Below are positions 53,049-62,368 of a stretch of DNA of 64,000 bases, one piece after another. Position 1 is the stretch's first letter. Each line of letters opens with the position of its first letter. The stretch is taken from the NCBI RefSeq assembly GCF_038632915.1, contig NZ_CP152050.1, forward strand, positions 1,891,001 through 1,955,000, read 5' to 3'. Source of the DNA: Paenisporosarcina sp. FSL H8-0542. Its GTDB lineage: Bacteria; Bacillota; Bacilli; Bacillales_A; Planococcaceae. The notes beneath the pieces are model-generated. The model searched no databases and was not told the origin of the DNA. It saw only the letters and a program-made list of their open reading frames with translations. The position numbers and the translations under genes were made by a program.

Positions 53049-53888
53049 TTATTCGACGGTGTACATAAAACCAATAGCTCCAATACCAGTATGGGTACTA
53101 ACAATTGGCGTCGTAAATCCTATTGAAACATCATGAAAACTGGATTCCTCAATTAATTTTTTCAATGGATCTGCCATCGCAAAGCCGTTAGCTTGGGAGA
53201 TGCCCACAGCTTTCACTTTTTTACCTTTAGTGTCTTCTAAAAACTGCTTATATAAATATTGAACCACTTGTTTATGGCTTCTTGCTTTATGGACGGGAGT
53301 GTATTCTCCTCCTTCTAGCGAGGCAATTGGTTTAATTGACAACAATGAGCCTACTAATGCTTTCCCTTTGCCAATACGGCCACCTTTAACCAAATTTTCC
53401 AACGTATCAACAACAACAAAAAGATTTGTGTTCTCACGTATGATGTCAAGCTTCTTTACAATTTCCTCAACTGTCGCACCTTGTTGTGCCAATTGTGCTG
53501 CTTCTAAAACTTGAAATGATAAAGCATATGAAATAAATCGTGAGTCAATCACTGTTACGTCAGAATTGGTCATTTCAGCAGCTGCTTGTGCAGATTTAAC
53601 CGTTCCACTCATACCACCAGTCATGTGTATGGAAATGATTTGATCCCCATTCTTCCCTAACTCATCGTAGAGTTCCTGGAATACGCCAACTGCCGGCTGT
53701 GAACTTTTTGGCAGTTCCTTTGATGTCTTCATCATTTCCAAAAACGAATCTCCCTGGATGTCCACTCTATCAATGTATGTCTTTCCATCGATGTGTATCG
53801 TTAAGGGTACAACATGGATTGAATGCTGAGTAATTTGTTCAGTCGTTAAATCTGCTGTTGAATCGGTTACGATATGTATTTTCGCCAA
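53049..53888 (-). CDS. DegV family fatty-acid-binding protein
   Basis: A 279-residue two-domain protein that presents fatty acids to fatty acid kinase FakA. Start AKIHIVTDSTADLTTEQI, the lipid-site ISIHMTGGMSGTVKSAQ (about 91-107, Thr/Ser contacting the carboxylate), IDSRFISYALSFQVLEA, and VVDTLENLVKGGRIGKGKAL (about 154-173), all DegV/FakB hallmarks. TTG at 53888 is chosen because AAAGG lies about 9-10 nt ahead and it gives the family-typical (M)AKI start; GTG at 53897 abuts that site. FakA is not in the window. Confidence 0.9.
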   Translation of the reverse strand: MAKIHIVTDSTADLTTEQITQHSIHVVPLTIHIDGKTYIDRVDIQGDSFLEMMKTSKELPKSSQPAVGVFQELYDELGKNGDQIISIHMTGGMSGTVKSAQAAAEMTNSDVTVIDSRFISYALSFQVLEAAQLAQQGATVEEIVKKLDIIRENTNLFVVVDTLENLVKGGRIGKGKALVGSLLSIKPIASLEGGEYTPVHKARSHKQVVQYLYKQFLEDTKGKKVKAVGISQANGFAMADPLKKLIEESSFHDVSIGFTTPIVSTHTGIGAIGFMYTVE

Positions 53889-54006
53889 TCCGGTCACACC
53901 TTTCTCTTCATATAGTTATTATAAAAAAGATTTGAAGGAAATGTAAACTATTAGAGCTGTCCAATATGAGCCATGTACTAACAAAGCAGATGATTAGGTA
54001 TTAGCA

Positions 54007-54741
54007 TCAAATTTTTAAGTGTTGTAACAGCTCTACTTCATTTGAAATTTTTTGTTGAACAAGATCAATCAATTCTTTTAATGACAGAGTTTGAATTGTT
54101 TCAATCGAAATAGGTGCTATAACGCGAATGTTTACATGGGCCGGTTTTATTTTATTATTGTTCTTTTCCATAATTTCTGACGTACCTGTAATGGCAATCG
54201 GTACAATCGTGACATGAGCTTCTTTTGCGATTCTGGCAAAACCAGACTTGAATTCCCGAACTGGTTTTCCTTTACTACGGGTACCTTCAGGGAAAATAAT
54301 CATGGAATGCCCATTTTTCAATGTTTCGATCATATCCGTAATTGACTGCATGGCACTTCTTCGATTAGAACGGTCAATGAACACGCAATTCATTGCTTCC
54401 ATCCAGTCTTTAATAATAGGTAGTTTCTTCACTTCTATTTTTGACATAAAAGCAAATGGCTTAGGAATATGGGCAATGAGCGATGGAATATCGAAATTGC
54501 CTTCATGATTACTGACAAAGAGGACCGGACCTTCTGGTATGAGCTCCAACCCTTTTACATCGAAGGTGCTTTTCGTCCGCTTTAAAATACCGTCAGCCCA
54601 TTTCTTAGGCTGACGGTGTACAAGTACATCATAATCTTCTGTTGACAAAAGATGGCGTTGATTTTGCACTTTACGTAAATCTTTCAAACTAAAGGGTAAA
54701 TAACCAAATAAAAATGAAAAAGTCCGTACAGAATTAAACAA
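54007..54741 (-). CDS. plsC: 1-acyl-sn-glycerol-3-phosphate acyltransferase
   Basis: Adds the second acyl chain to make phosphatidic acid at the membrane inner face. 244 residues: the HX4D motif is in VSNHEGNFDIPSL (about 75-87; one of the X positions as in YpkP-like enzymes), NCVFIDRSNRRSA (about 117), IIFPEGTRSKGKP (about 148) and IVPIAITGTSEIM (about 177). The N-terminus is hydrophobic. The likely start is TTG at 54741 inside the dfrA end, but its GGAG is only 1 nt away, so the start is uncertain. The thyA-dfrA-acyltransferase order recalls B. subtilis thyB-dfrA-ypkP. Confidence 0.87.
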   Translation of the reverse strand: MFNSVRTFSFLFGYLPFSLKDLRKVQNQRHLLSTEDYDVLVHRQPKKWADGILKRTKSTFDVKGLELIPEGPVLFVSNHEGNFDIPSLIAHIPKPFAFMSKIEVKKLPIIKDWMEAMNCVFIDRSNRRSAMQSITDMIETLKNGHSMIIFPEGTRSKGKPVREFKSGFARIAKEAHVTIVPIAITGTSEIMEKNNNKIKPAHVNIRVIAPISIETIQTLSLKELIDLVQQKISNEVELLQHLKI

Positions 54742-55234
54742 GCTCCTGCACCCTGTTATTCTTTTTATAAATCATGTATTGGTATTGTAACCCGCTATCT
54801 GTTGTAATGGTTTCTGAAGTAGATGCAACATCCCAGCCGTCTTCATAAGGTGGGAAAAACGTATCTCCTTCAAACTCATTCTGAATAAGCGTGACATAAA
54901 TCAAGTCTGTATATGGTAGGACTTCCTTAAAAATTTGCTCCCCACCAATGACCATGACTTCTTCATGATGCTTTCTTGCAATCTCAATCGCTTCTTCAAT
55001 CGAATGGACAACGGTTACTCCTTCAGGATTATAAGAAGTATTCCGTGTAATCACTATGTTCAAACGGCCAGGCAAAGGACGTCCAATGGATTCAAACGTA
55101 TTGCGTCCCATCACAATGGCCTTCCCCATCGTTTTTTCCTTAAAATAAGCCAGTTCATTTGGAATATGCCATGGCATTTTATTATCCTTGCCAATTACGC
55201 GATTCATATCATGTGCAACGATTAATGAAATCAT
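54734..55234 (-). CDS. dfrA: Dihydrofolate reductase
   Basis: Reduces dihydrofolate to tetrahydrofolate. 166 residues with ISLIVAHDMNRVIGKDNKMPWHIPNEL (2-28; PWHIPNE holds the catalytic Glu region), GRNTFESIGRPLPGRLNIV (about 43-61), and VIGGEQIFKEVLPYTDLIYVT (about 95-115, NADPH site). GAAGGAG precedes the ATG. It lies 14 bp after thyA, giving the usual thymidylate-folate pair, and overlaps the acyltransferase gene by 8 bp. Confidence 0.96.
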   Translation of the reverse strand: MISLIVAHDMNRVIGKDNKMPWHIPNELAYFKEKTMGKAIVMGRNTFESIGRPLPGRLNIVITRNTSYNPEGVTVVHSIEEAIEIARKHHEEVMVIGGEQIFKEVLPYTDLIYVTLIQNEFEGDTFFPPYEDGWDVASTSETITTDSGLQYQYMIYKKNNRVQELV

Positions 55235-55248
55235 AAAACTCCTTCTCT

Positions 55249-56193
55249 CTACACCGCAATCGGTGCTTTAATTCGTGGATGTGGATTGTATCCTTCTACT
55301 GAAATATCCGAGGTTTCCAAATCTAATATGGACTTCTTATCACTTGAAATCGACAATGTGGGCAAATCACGAGGCTCCCTCGCAAGTTGTTCATTCACTT
55401 GATCCATATGATTTGAATAAATGTGCGCGTCGCCTAGTGTATGGACAAATTCGCCGACTTCCAGATTGCATTCCCTTGCAATCAAATGGGTCAATAAAGC
55501 GTAAGAAGCAATGTTAAAAGGTACACCCAAGAACACATCAGCACTGCGCTGATACAATTGACATGACAGCTTGTTGTCGGCAACATAAAACTGGAAAAAT
55601 GTATGACACGGAGGCAAGGCCATTTGATCGACTTCAGATGGATTCCATGCAGTGACAATATGTCGTCTAGAATCTGGATTGTTTTTTAGTGACGTGATGA
55701 GATTCTTCAACTGATCAATTGATGTCCCATCAGCCGATGGCCATGAACGCCATTGACGGCCATACACAGGACCTAGGTCCCCATAGTTTTTCGCAAACTC
55801 ATCATCGGACAGAATTTTCTCTCTGAAAACGGTCATTTGTTCATCCACAATTTGCTGAAATGCTTCATCTTGGGCTGCACGCAAACCAAAGTCCGTCATA
55901 TCCGGACCATTATAGTCTTCGCTATTTACCCATTTTTCAAAAGCCCATTCATCCCAAATATGGTTGTTTTCAGCGATTAACGTTTTTACATTGGTATCCC
56001 CTTTTAAAAACCAAAGCAATTCAGAAACAATCAATCTCATTGCTGTCCTTTTTGTTGTCATTAAAGGAAATCCTTTCGTTAAATCGAAACGCATTTGATA
56101 GCCAAAAATACTTTTTGTACCGGTTCCCGTACGGTCATCTTTTACTGCACCATTAGCCAGAATTGTTTTACAAAGTTGCAAATACTGATCCAT
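55249..56193 (-). CDS. thyA: Thymidylate synthase, ThyA type
   Basis: Makes dTMP from dUMP with methylene-tetrahydrofolate. 314 residues, the long ThyA form with an insert near residues 90-140. Seen: [18 protein letters not shown] (19-36), [25 protein letters not shown] (about 147), [14 protein letters not shown] with the catalytic Cys (about 193), [20 protein letters not shown] and [13 protein letters not shown] at 56193 has GGAGG 8 nt upstream; the longer frame overlaps the ypjP terminator. Confidence 0.96.
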   Translation of the reverse strand: MDQYLQLCKTILANGAVKDDRTGTGTKSIFGYQMRFDLTKGFPLMTTKRTAMRLIVSELLWFLKGDTNVKTLIAENNHIWDEWAFEKWVNSEDYNGPDMTDFGLRAAQDEAFQQIVDEQMTVFREKILSDDEFAKNYGDLGPVYGRQWRSWPSADGTSIDQLKNLITSLKNNPDSRRHIVTAWNPSEVDQMALPPCHTFFQFYVADNKLSCQLYQRSADVFLGVPFNIASYALLTHLIARECNLEVGEFVHTLGDAHIYSNHMDQVNEQLAREPRDLPTLSISSDKKSILDLETSDISVEGYNPHPRIKAPIAV

Positions 56194-56221
56194 ATATATA
56201 ACCTCCAGAAATTTAGATGTG

Positions 56222-56260
56222 AAAAAACCTTTTTCAGCGACATGCATTGAAAAAGGTCTT
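56222..56260 (-). terminator. Terminator of the ypjP gene
   Basis: AGACCTTTTTCA / TGAAAAAGGTTTTTTC on the minus strand, an 11-12 bp stem with an 11-nt loop and T-run. Confidence 0.78.
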
Positions 56261-56265
56261 ATGCA

Positions 56266-56844
56266 TTATGATAACCACTTTGGTGGCATGTTTTTCGACC
56301 AATAAATATCACCTAACATGTAGTGTTTGGCGAATTCATCTGACGATGTATGGTAATGAAAATTAAAATAATAACCGTCTTGAGGTCGGTTCTCCGTTCT
56401 TACATGAAAACGGATTACATCGGATTTCGTTGTTGTATCAAAAATGTGGAAAATCTTTTCACTGTGATCCCCGGATGGGTTTTCACTAATTGCCAATGAG
56501 TTGAGTGTTTTGTTGTCCATTTCAAATAAAGTCATTTCAATCGCTTCTTGAATTTTCGGGAAGATGACTTCGTCAAATTCATTGGTGATAACGGGACCAA
56601 TACGTGAGCCGAACTTAACTAATGATTGCTCTTTTGCTTGAACAATGGCATCTTCAAGAAAAGTAGATGGTGCTTCTTCAGACCATTCCACAGCATATGT
56701 AGGTTGCGTATTGTGGGAAGAAATCGATTTTTGGTTCGCTTTTTCATCCAGTAAGTTTTCCCAAATTACATGGTTAGGCGATATTACACCAAATGTCAGA
56801 AGTGCAACTGCAATTACTAACGTTTTCTGAATCCAATTTTTCAT
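56266..56844 (-). CDS. ypjP: YpjP family protein, predicted secreted or membrane-anchored
   Basis: A 192-residue protein with an N-terminal signal or anchor (TLVIAVALLTFGVISPN), an Asn/Ser/Gln-rich stretch, and a conserved C-terminal part: EVIFPKIQEAIEMTLFEM, IFDTTTKSDVIRFHVRTEN and YFNFHYHTSSDEFAKHYM, ending NMPPKWLS. YpjP is a Bacillales family of unknown function, next to a thymidylate synthase gene in B. subtilis as here. AAGGTGAT precedes the ATG. Confidence 0.85.
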   Translation of the reverse strand: MKNWIQKTLVIAVALLTFGVISPNHVIWENLLDEKANQKSISSHNTQPTYAVEWSEEAPSTFLEDAIVQAKEQSLVKFGSRIGPVITNEFDEVIFPKIQEAIEMTLFEMDNKTLNSLAISENPSGDHSEKIFHIFDTTTKSDVIRFHVRTENRPQDGYYFNFHYHTSSDEFAKHYMLGDIYWSKNMPPKWLS

Positions 56845-56989
56845 CCATTATCACCTTCAAGTTTGTACAATTTTTAACAAGATTCTATAAGTTATACGAA
56901 TTGAATCACGAAAAGGTTTCATCTTTCTATAATTCATTGTACAATAAAAATGTAGAAATCGCTTCGTTTTTTAAGTAGGAGGAATTATT

Positions 56990-57067
56990 ATGGACATGCA
57001 TACAGTGATTGGAATTGGAATGTTACTTTTGCTCGCGTACTTGACTTCTTTAAACTTTACAGACTGA
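56990..57067 (+). CDS. 25-residue single-span membrane peptide (small ORF)
   Basis: ATG at 56990 is preceded by an ideal TAGGAGG 8 nt upstream. The peptide is short and hydrophobic: MDMHTVIGIGMLLLLAYLTS, then LNFTD and TGA. It would span the membrane once. A terminator with a long stem follows 6 bp after the stop, so the unit has ribosome binding site, frame and terminator of its own. It lies divergently from ypjP. No homologue is recognised. Confidence 0.6.
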   Translation: MDMHTVIGIGMLLLLAYLTSLNFTD

Positions 57068-57072
57068 ACATG

Positions 57073-57108
57073 AAAAGCTGCAACTCATTCATTGAGTTGC
57101 AGCTTTTT
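57073..57108. terminator. Bidirectional terminator after the small membrane peptide gene
   Basis: AAAAGCTGCAACTCA / TGAGTTGCAGCTTTT stem with a 4-6 nt loop and T-runs both ways; it also ends the methyltransferase transcript on the minus strand. Confidence 0.92.
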
Positions 57109-57880
57109 CTATGAATCCATAATGAAATTTTGTATTTGGCCGTTTGATTTGTTCAAAACCAAACTGTTCGAACCAAGGTGAGCCAAAATGCGCCTTTAAC
57201 ACTACTCGCTTTTTAGCAACGCGTTTTGCTTCCTCTACCCATTCTTCGTTTAAAGCATCCTGAATCCCCAATGCCCGCAACGGACTTATATTTACTGACT
57301 CCGTAATCGAAGTTTCAAACATAGGGTCCATATAAATGACATCAACAGATTTGTCTGCTAGCTGCTTCAAATAAGTAACAGCATCAGAAGAAATCACTTG
57401 AATACGATTCATGAGGCTTTGATATTCCGTATGATCAGTTCGCCCTCTATGAAAAGCTTCTTTTAAAATAAACGCAAGCACAGGATTAGCTTCGCAGCCA
57501 TGAATGGTGCCAGTCTCCCCTACTGCATACGCGGCCAACAAACTATCTGATGCATAACCAAGTGTACAATCCAAGAAAGAATCCCCGGTTTGCAGTTGAC
57601 ATACATCCAGCAAAGGATCATGTTCTCCTCTTGACACTCGTTTCAATCGGAACATTGCGGAGCTTGGATGATAAAAGAACGGTTCTTTTGAGTTTAACGC
57701 ATGATACTCCCAGCGACTTTTAGCCGCCACGAGCACATTACTTTGATAATGTTGCTGTAATTGTGTGACGGTTCTTTTCTGACGATCAACATAAGACAAT
57801 CCCAACTTCGCTGATGCATTTTTCGCGAACTGTATCGTCAAATCGGTTGGCCTGCCAGCAGTAGTTACAATCGCTTTCAC
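57089..57880 (-). CDS. Class I SAM-dependent methyltransferase, RsmJ-like (PF04445-type)
   Basis: A 263-residue protein: KAIVTTAGRPTDLTIQFAKN at the start, YHPSSAMFRLKRVSRGEHDPLLD (about 70-92; SSAMFRLKR), the SAM loop FLDCTLGYASDSLLAAYAVG (about 103-122), IHGCEANPVLAFIL (about 127), and VDVIYMDPMFETSITES (about 185, DPMF in place of DPPY). This is the RsmJ-like family; B. subtilis YpiP is the likely counterpart. The start is GTG at 57880, sharing GTGA with the bacilliredoxin stop, so the two are coupled. Substrate (rRNA or other) not shown. Confidence 0.78.
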   Translation of the reverse strand: MKAIVTTAGRPTDLTIQFAKNASAKLGLSYVDRQKRTVTQLQQHYQSNVLVAAKSRWEYHALNSKEPFFYHPSSAMFRLKRVSRGEHDPLLDVCQLQTGDSFLDCTLGYASDSLLAAYAVGETGTIHGCEANPVLAFILKEAFHRGRTDHTEYQSLMNRIQVISSDAVTYLKQLADKSVDVIYMDPMFETSITESVNISPLRALGIQDALNEEWVEEAKRVAKKRVVLKAHFGSPWFEQFGFEQIKRPNTKFHYGFIEKAATQ

Positions 57881-58314
57881 GCAGATGTAACTTGGTTCAA
57901 TACTTGAACTAAATGATCTTTGATTTGTTCCATCGGAAACCCTTCAATTTGTTCACGCGGAATGAAGTAAGCTAGTTGACCATCTTTCACAACTGCAATT
58001 GAAGGTGAACTTGGTGGCACTTCTTCAAAGTAAGCGCGCATTTGATAAGTCGCTTCCTGGTCCTGTCCTGCAAAAACAGTTACCAAATGTTCAGGCTTAT
58101 TTTCCACTTCTGTTAATGCCTCAGAGACTGCCGGACGTGCCAAACCAGCTGCACAACCACAAACGGAATTAATTACGACTAAAGATGTTCCTTTAGCCTC
58201 CGCCATATGTTCATTCACCATATCGGCAGTCGTCAATTCCTTGAAGCCAACATTCACTAGTTCTGCTCTCATGGGTTTAACTACTTCTTTCATGTATTCA
58301 TCGTATGCATTCAT
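57877..58314 (-). CDS. brxA: Bacilliredoxin, BrxA/BrxB family (YphP-like)
   Basis: Removes bacillithiol from protein mixed disulfides. 145 residues with the CGC redox motif in VVINSVCGCAAGLARPAV (about 47-64), KPEHLVTVFAGQDQEATYQM (about 72), and PPSSPSIAVVKDGQLAYFIP (about 101). Start at 58314 with GAGGCG upstream; eight more in-frame codons lack a site. It implies that the organism makes bacillithiol. The gene context (next to ypgR) fits yphP/brxA rather than yqiW/brxB. Confidence 0.9.
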   Translation of the reverse strand: MNAYDEYMKEVVKPMRAELVNVGFKELTTADMVNEHMAEAKGTSLVVINSVCGCAAGLARPAVSEALTEVENKPEHLVTVFAGQDQEATYQMRAYFEEVPPSSPSIAVVKDGQLAYFIPREQIEGFPMEQIKDHLVQVLNQVTSA

Positions 58315-58442
58315 ATATTTCGCCTCTTTCGTTTTCAATTGCTATATTTGGCGTAATCTTTTTCAATCTTTATCATAACGTGTATTTCGAATGATTTCAC
58401 TTATTCTAGATGTTTTAATAGAAATGGTAATGAGAATTGCAA

Positions 58443-58486
58443 AAATGTTAGCAAATGTGATACGAATCACTTATGCTAACATTTTT
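58443..58486 (-). terminator. Terminator of the ypgR gene
   Basis: AAATGTTAGCA / TGCTAACATTT outer stem with an inner GTGAT/ATCAC stem, followed by TTTTTG on the minus strand. The intergenic space 58315-58507 holds nothing else clear. Confidence 0.82.
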
Positions 58487-58507
58487 CCAAAAAATTTCAC
58501 TTAAAAA

Positions 58508-59626
58508 CTACTGATTTCTCGCTTCAGTCATCTGTTTCCAAACAGAGCCTTTTGCTTCTTCGCCTTGCTCGATGCGGGCAATGGCCATATTGACTTGGAG
58601 CTTCACTTCAAATTCAGTATCCTCTTTCGCCTGATGAAGGGCAGGTAAAGAATTTTCAGTTCCTGTCTCATATAAGTACATTGCCGCGCGCCAGCGTACG
58701 AGTTTATTTTTATCAGCTAAAGCATGTTGCATCGCTTTTTCAAATTGTGGGAACCCAAGATCGCTCATGCAATCTCCTGCTGTCCGTCTAACTGATGGAC
58801 TTTTATCCTGTAAAGCCTTTTCCATATAAGGAATGACTTCTTCGTTATCAATCATACCTAGATAAACGGTAGCCAGTCGGCGAATTGACATTTGTTCATC
58901 TTCCAATGCTTTGGCCAGTAGTGGCAAGTCTTCGACTGATGGGTCTGCCATTTGATCAAGCAATTGGAATCGTTCTTCCCATGCATCTACTTGGAATTCT
59001 TCGAGACTTACTTTGTGACCACGAACAATCGTTTCATTTTTCGGACTCTTCGCTGCTTCAACCAACATACTCAGACGAGAATCAGGATAGGTGGCTTCGA
59101 TTTCTTCTTTGATCTGTTCGGCAATTTCTTTTATCTCACCGTAACGGACTCCGAAATCTGTCCATTTGCGCTGCAATATATAGTTTTCATCCTGATCTTG
59201 CATGCTTGCATTCATGGCTTCAACAAACCGAGGAGACAGGCCGATACGTTCTTCAGATGTTTGGTCAAATATTTTCACTTGAAGAGGAATTCCTTTGATT
59301 TGTTGTACATGTACATAAACTTCCCCGAAGTGTTCGTCCACTTGTACTTCACTTGCAATGGCTTGGTCATTTTCGCCAAATACGTTTCGTACTTCAGCTA
59401 ATATTTGTTCCCAGTCATTTTTAGCCAACCGTTCAATCGCTAAAAAATCCGCTACATGATAAATCCCTTTAACGCCAGGTATATTTAAAATGGAGACGAT
59501 TTCCTGAGGTGCGTCTGACGTTTCATCCTTTTTATAATTAAAACTTTTTCCAAAAGGAAGTTCATGGTCAACAATTACTTTCATGGTATTCGGACTTGGT
59601 GTCGGTTCAATTGTGAGTATTTTCAT
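58508..59626 (-). CDS. ypgR: YpgR/CvfC-like protein: NifU-type N-domain plus HEAT repeats
   Basis: A 372-residue cytoplasmic protein. The N-terminal domain (1-85) starts ILTIEPTPSPNTMKVIVD and has GVKGIYHVADFLAIERL, the Scaffold-Nfu/NifU N-terminal type without Cys. A middle region (100-200) is followed by tandem HEAT-like repeats (about 215-360): EDEQMSIRRLATVYLG, DKSPSVRRTAGDCMSD, DKNKLVRWRAAMYLYE and EDTEFEVKLQVNMAIA. The staphylococcal counterpart is conserved virulence factor C. The molecular role is unknown. AGGAGG precedes the ATG. Confidence 0.87.
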   Translation of the reverse strand: MKILTIEPTPSPNTMKVIVDHELPFGKSFNYKKDETSDAPQEIVSILNIPGVKGIYHVADFLAIERLAKNDWEQILAEVRNVFGENDQAIASEVQVDEHFGEVYVHVQQIKGIPLQVKIFDQTSEERIGLSPRFVEAMNASMQDQDENYILQRKWTDFGVRYGEIKEIAEQIKEEIEATYPDSRLSMLVEAAKSPKNETIVRGHKVSLEEFQVDAWEERFQLLDQMADPSVEDLPLLAKALEDEQMSIRRLATVYLGMIDNEEVIPYMEKALQDKSPSVRRTAGDCMSDLGFPQFEKAMQHALADKNKLVRWRAAMYLYETGTENSLPALHQAKEDTEFEVKLQVNMAIARIEQGEEAKGSVWKQMTEARNQ

Positions 59627-59652
59627 GCAAAACGCCTCCTACTTGGATATTA

Positions 59653-61533
59653 TCATGACCCAATAATTTCTTGCAGATAACCCCATCGCTCAATTAAGTG
59701 GTTATATTGCTCATTTAAAGCCTCGAGTTGATTCGTTGCTTTTTGTAATTTTTCGAAGTCTGCACCCGCAGATTCCACTTCTTTTTCGGCAACGATAATC
59801 GCCTCTTCTATTTTTTCGATATCTGATTCAATGGTTTCCCATTCTTTTTGTTCTTTGAATGACAATTTTTTCTTTTGTTCTTTCGGCTTTACAGGTTCGG
59901 TTTTTTCGATAACAACCGTATCTTCCACAATCACTTCAGGAGATTGCAGTAAAAAGTCAGAATAAATTTCCTGTACTTCTCGAGTATTCCCTTTGCCGTC
60001 TAGTACCCATAATTTTTTCGCAATACGATCCAAGAAGAAACGATCATGCGAAATTGTGATGACAACACCTGGGAATTGTTCGATGAAATCTTCCAACACC
60101 GACAATGTTTGAATGTCCAGGTCATTTGTTGGCTCATCCAATAGCAAGACATTTGGTTGTTCCATAAGAAGTTTTAGCAAATGAAGTCTTTTGCGTTCTC
60201 CACCAGACAATTTCCCAATTGGCGTTCCATGAACTTTTAGTGGGAACAAGAATCGTTCAAGCATTTGGGCAGCTGAATGTCTTACTCCATCCGATCCTTC
60301 AATATCATTTGAAGACTCTCGAACATATTCAATCATACGAGTGTTCGGATTCATTGGTGGGATGGTTTGCTCGAAATGAGCGATTTTGACCGTTTGCCCA
60401 ATACTCAATTCACCACTGTCTGGCTCTATTTTTTCTGCCAGCATATTGATTAATGTACTTTTCCCGGCACCATTTGGTCCAACAATACCAATTCGATCTC
60501 CTGGTTGCAGTAAAAACGAAAAATCTTTGATGATTTGTTTTCCTGCATATGCTTTTGATAAATCAATGCCTTCAAGCACTTTTTTACCTAATCGCGTCGT
60601 TGCCAGTTTCATGTCTAGAGATGTGTTGTCATTGTTACGGTCCATTTGGTCGTCCAATTGCTCAAATCGCTGAATACGCGCTTTTTGTTTAGTTGTTCTC
60701 GCTTTGGCACCGCGTCGGATCCATTTCAGTTCAGAACGGAATCGGTTCTGCAATTTCAATTGAGAAGATGCTGCCATTTCTTCACGAATGGCTTTCGCTT
60801 CCAAATAATCTCCATAATTTCCACGGTGAGTGTACATGGTTTGGTCTGCAATTTCATAGATATGAGTAGATACGCCATCCAGGAAATATCTATCATGGGT
60901 TACGAATATAATAGCACTGGACAAACGTGCCAAGCTTTCTTGTAACCATTCTGATGATTGAACATCCAAATGGTTGGTAGGCTCGTCCAATAATATTAAG
61001 TCTGCAGGTTCTATTAATACTTTAGCTAACGCCACACGTTTCAATTGTCCACCCGAAAGTTCATTTACTTTTCGGTCGAACATATCAATTCCAAGTTTCG
61101 ATAAGGCTGTTTTAGCGATTGCATTGATATCCCAAGCATTATATTGGTCCATTTCCTGCTGTATTTTCATGTAGGCGTCCTGATTTTCGACAGATGACGA
61201 ATCTTCAGTTAATTTTTCAAGAGCATCTTCGTACTTTCTATTAATCTGTAATACAGGTGCATCTCCACTGAACACCGCTTGTAATACCGTTAGATCCTCT
61301 GCGAATTGAGGGTCCTGTTCTAAAAACGATATGCGGTATTGGTTCGGATGGTCCATTGAGAGTTGATCTGCCTCTATCTGATTGGCAAGAATGGAAAGAA
61401 ACGTTGATTTACCTGTTCCATTAACACCAATCAGTCCAGCACGTTCGCCAGCGTATATTGTAAAATCGATGTTTTCAAATAACGTTTTTTCTCCAACTGT
61501 TTTTGTTAAGTTTGATACGATTAAATGGCTCAT
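59653..61533 (-). CDS. ABC-F family ATPase with C-terminal coiled coil (Uup/YfmR-like)
   Basis: A 626-residue cytoplasmic ABC-F ATPase. Domain 1: Walker A GVNGTGKST (about 36), LSGGQLKRVALA (about 160), LILLDEPTNHLD, THDRYFLDGV. A linker follows (EMAASSQLKLQNRFRSELKW). Domain 2: GPNGAGKST (about 351), LSGGERKRLHLL, VLLLDEPTNDLD, SHDRFFLDRI. The Lys/Glu-rich C-terminus (about 545-626: KPKEQKKKLSFKEQKEWETI) is the Uup-type coiled coil that binds nucleic acid. Uup/YfmR proteins ease ribosome stalls, including at prolines. Its ATG overlaps the stop of the HD-hydrolase gene by 4 bp. Confidence 0.92.
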   Translation of the reverse strand: MSHLIVSNLTKTVGEKTLFENIDFTIYAGERAGLIGVNGTGKSTFLSILANQIEADQLSMDHPNQYRISFLEQDPQFAEDLTVLQAVFSGDAPVLQINRKYEDALEKLTEDSSSVENQDAYMKIQQEMDQYNAWDINAIAKTALSKLGIDMFDRKVNELSGGQLKRVALAKVLIEPADLILLDEPTNHLDVQSSEWLQESLARLSSAIIFVTHDRYFLDGVSTHIYEIADQTMYTHRGNYGDYLEAKAIREEMAASSQLKLQNRFRSELKWIRRGAKARTTKQKARIQRFEQLDDQMDRNNDNTSLDMKLATTRLGKKVLEGIDLSKAYAGKQIIKDFSFLLQPGDRIGIVGPNGAGKSTLINMLAEKIEPDSGELSIGQTVKIAHFEQTIPPMNPNTRMIEYVRESSNDIEGSDGVRHSAAQMLERFLFPLKVHGTPIGKLSGGERKRLHLLKLLMEQPNVLLLDEPTNDLDIQTLSVLEDFIEQFPGVVITISHDRFFLDRIAKKLWVLDGKGNTREVQEIYSDFLLQSPEVIVEDTVVIEKTEPVKPKEQKKKLSFKEQKEWETIESDIEKIEEAIIVAEKEVESAGADFEKLQKATNQLEALNEQYNHLIERWGYLQEIIGS

Positions 61534-62165
61534 TTTTCTTCACTCGTTTCTATTTTCAGTTGGTCGATAAATGCCAACATAAATTCATGACGCTGCAACG
61601 CTAATTTTTTTCCTGTTTCGGTTACCATTAAATCTTTCAGTAAAAGCAATTTCTCGTAAAAATGTGTGACGGATGCTGTTTCTTTATTGCGATATTCCGA
61701 TTCAGACATGTTCATTCTTGCCGTTTCAGACCAATCGTACAACTTTCTACCCTTAGCTCCGCCATATGCAAACGTTCTGGCGATTCCTACCGCACCGATT
61801 GCATCCAGACGATCTGCATCACGGACAATCTTGGCTTCAATTGTTTTGGCTTCTTTTTCGTGTCCACCACTGAAGGAAACAGATTCAATAATCTCAACTA
61901 TTTGTTGTCGATCACTCAATGGCAAGTCTAGTTCGTCCAAAATGGCATTTTCTTTCGCCTTGCCTTCTATGCCACTATATTTAACATCACTGACATCATG
62001 AAGAAGTGCAGCTAGTTCTATTAAATCTGTACGAACGGTCCCTTCTTCCTGACTGATGATTCGGGCGTTTTTTCTCACACGTTCAATATGTTGAAAATCA
62101 TGACTTGCGTCAAATTGATTGTATATATCTTTTACTAGTCGTTCACATTTTTCAATCGCATTCAA
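61530..62165 (-). CDS. ypgQ: HD-domain phosphohydrolase (YpgQ-like)
   Basis: A 211-residue HD protein: DASHDFQHIERVRKNA (about 18-33, first His), ELAALLHDVSDVKYSG (about 46-61, HD pair), AKIVRDADRLDAIGAVGIAR (about 107-126, distal Asp), and YGGAKGRKLYDW. B. subtilis YpgQ is a Mn-dependent pyrophosphohydrolase of nucleoside triphosphates; the same may hold here. The start is TTG at 62165 with GGAAGG upstream. First gene of a two-gene unit with the ABC-F gene. Confidence 0.87.
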   Translation of the reverse strand: MNAIEKCERLVKDIYNQFDASHDFQHIERVRKNARIISQEEGTVRTDLIELAALLHDVSDVKYSGIEGKAKENAILDELDLPLSDRQQIVEIIESVSFSGGHEKEAKTIEAKIVRDADRLDAIGAVGIARTFAYGGAKGRKLYDWSETARMNMSESEYRNKETASVTHFYEKLLLLKDLMVTETGKKLALQRHEFMLAFIDQLKIETSEEK

Positions 62166-62256
62166 TTTGATCTTCCTTCCTTAACAGACAATACTTCACT
62201 ATTAGTATCATTGCATAAATCAAGCTCAAACCGCAACACACTGAATCGACAGAAAA

Positions 62257-62285
62257 TTGACTAGTTTCGACAATTCATGTATAGT
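62257..62285 (+). promoter_or_regulatory. Sigma-A promoter of the cold-shock gene at 62.4 kb
   Basis: TTGACT (62257-62262), 17-bp spacer, TATAGT (62280-62285), about 83 bp before the ATG, giving a leader of about 77 nt. Confidence 0.65.
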
Positions 62286-62368
62286 ATATCCATCCATTCA
62301 CGGAATATTTTGTAATCTGTGGTTGTGGAAATTGACATTTCACTCGAATAGTATGAGGAGGAACGTTC

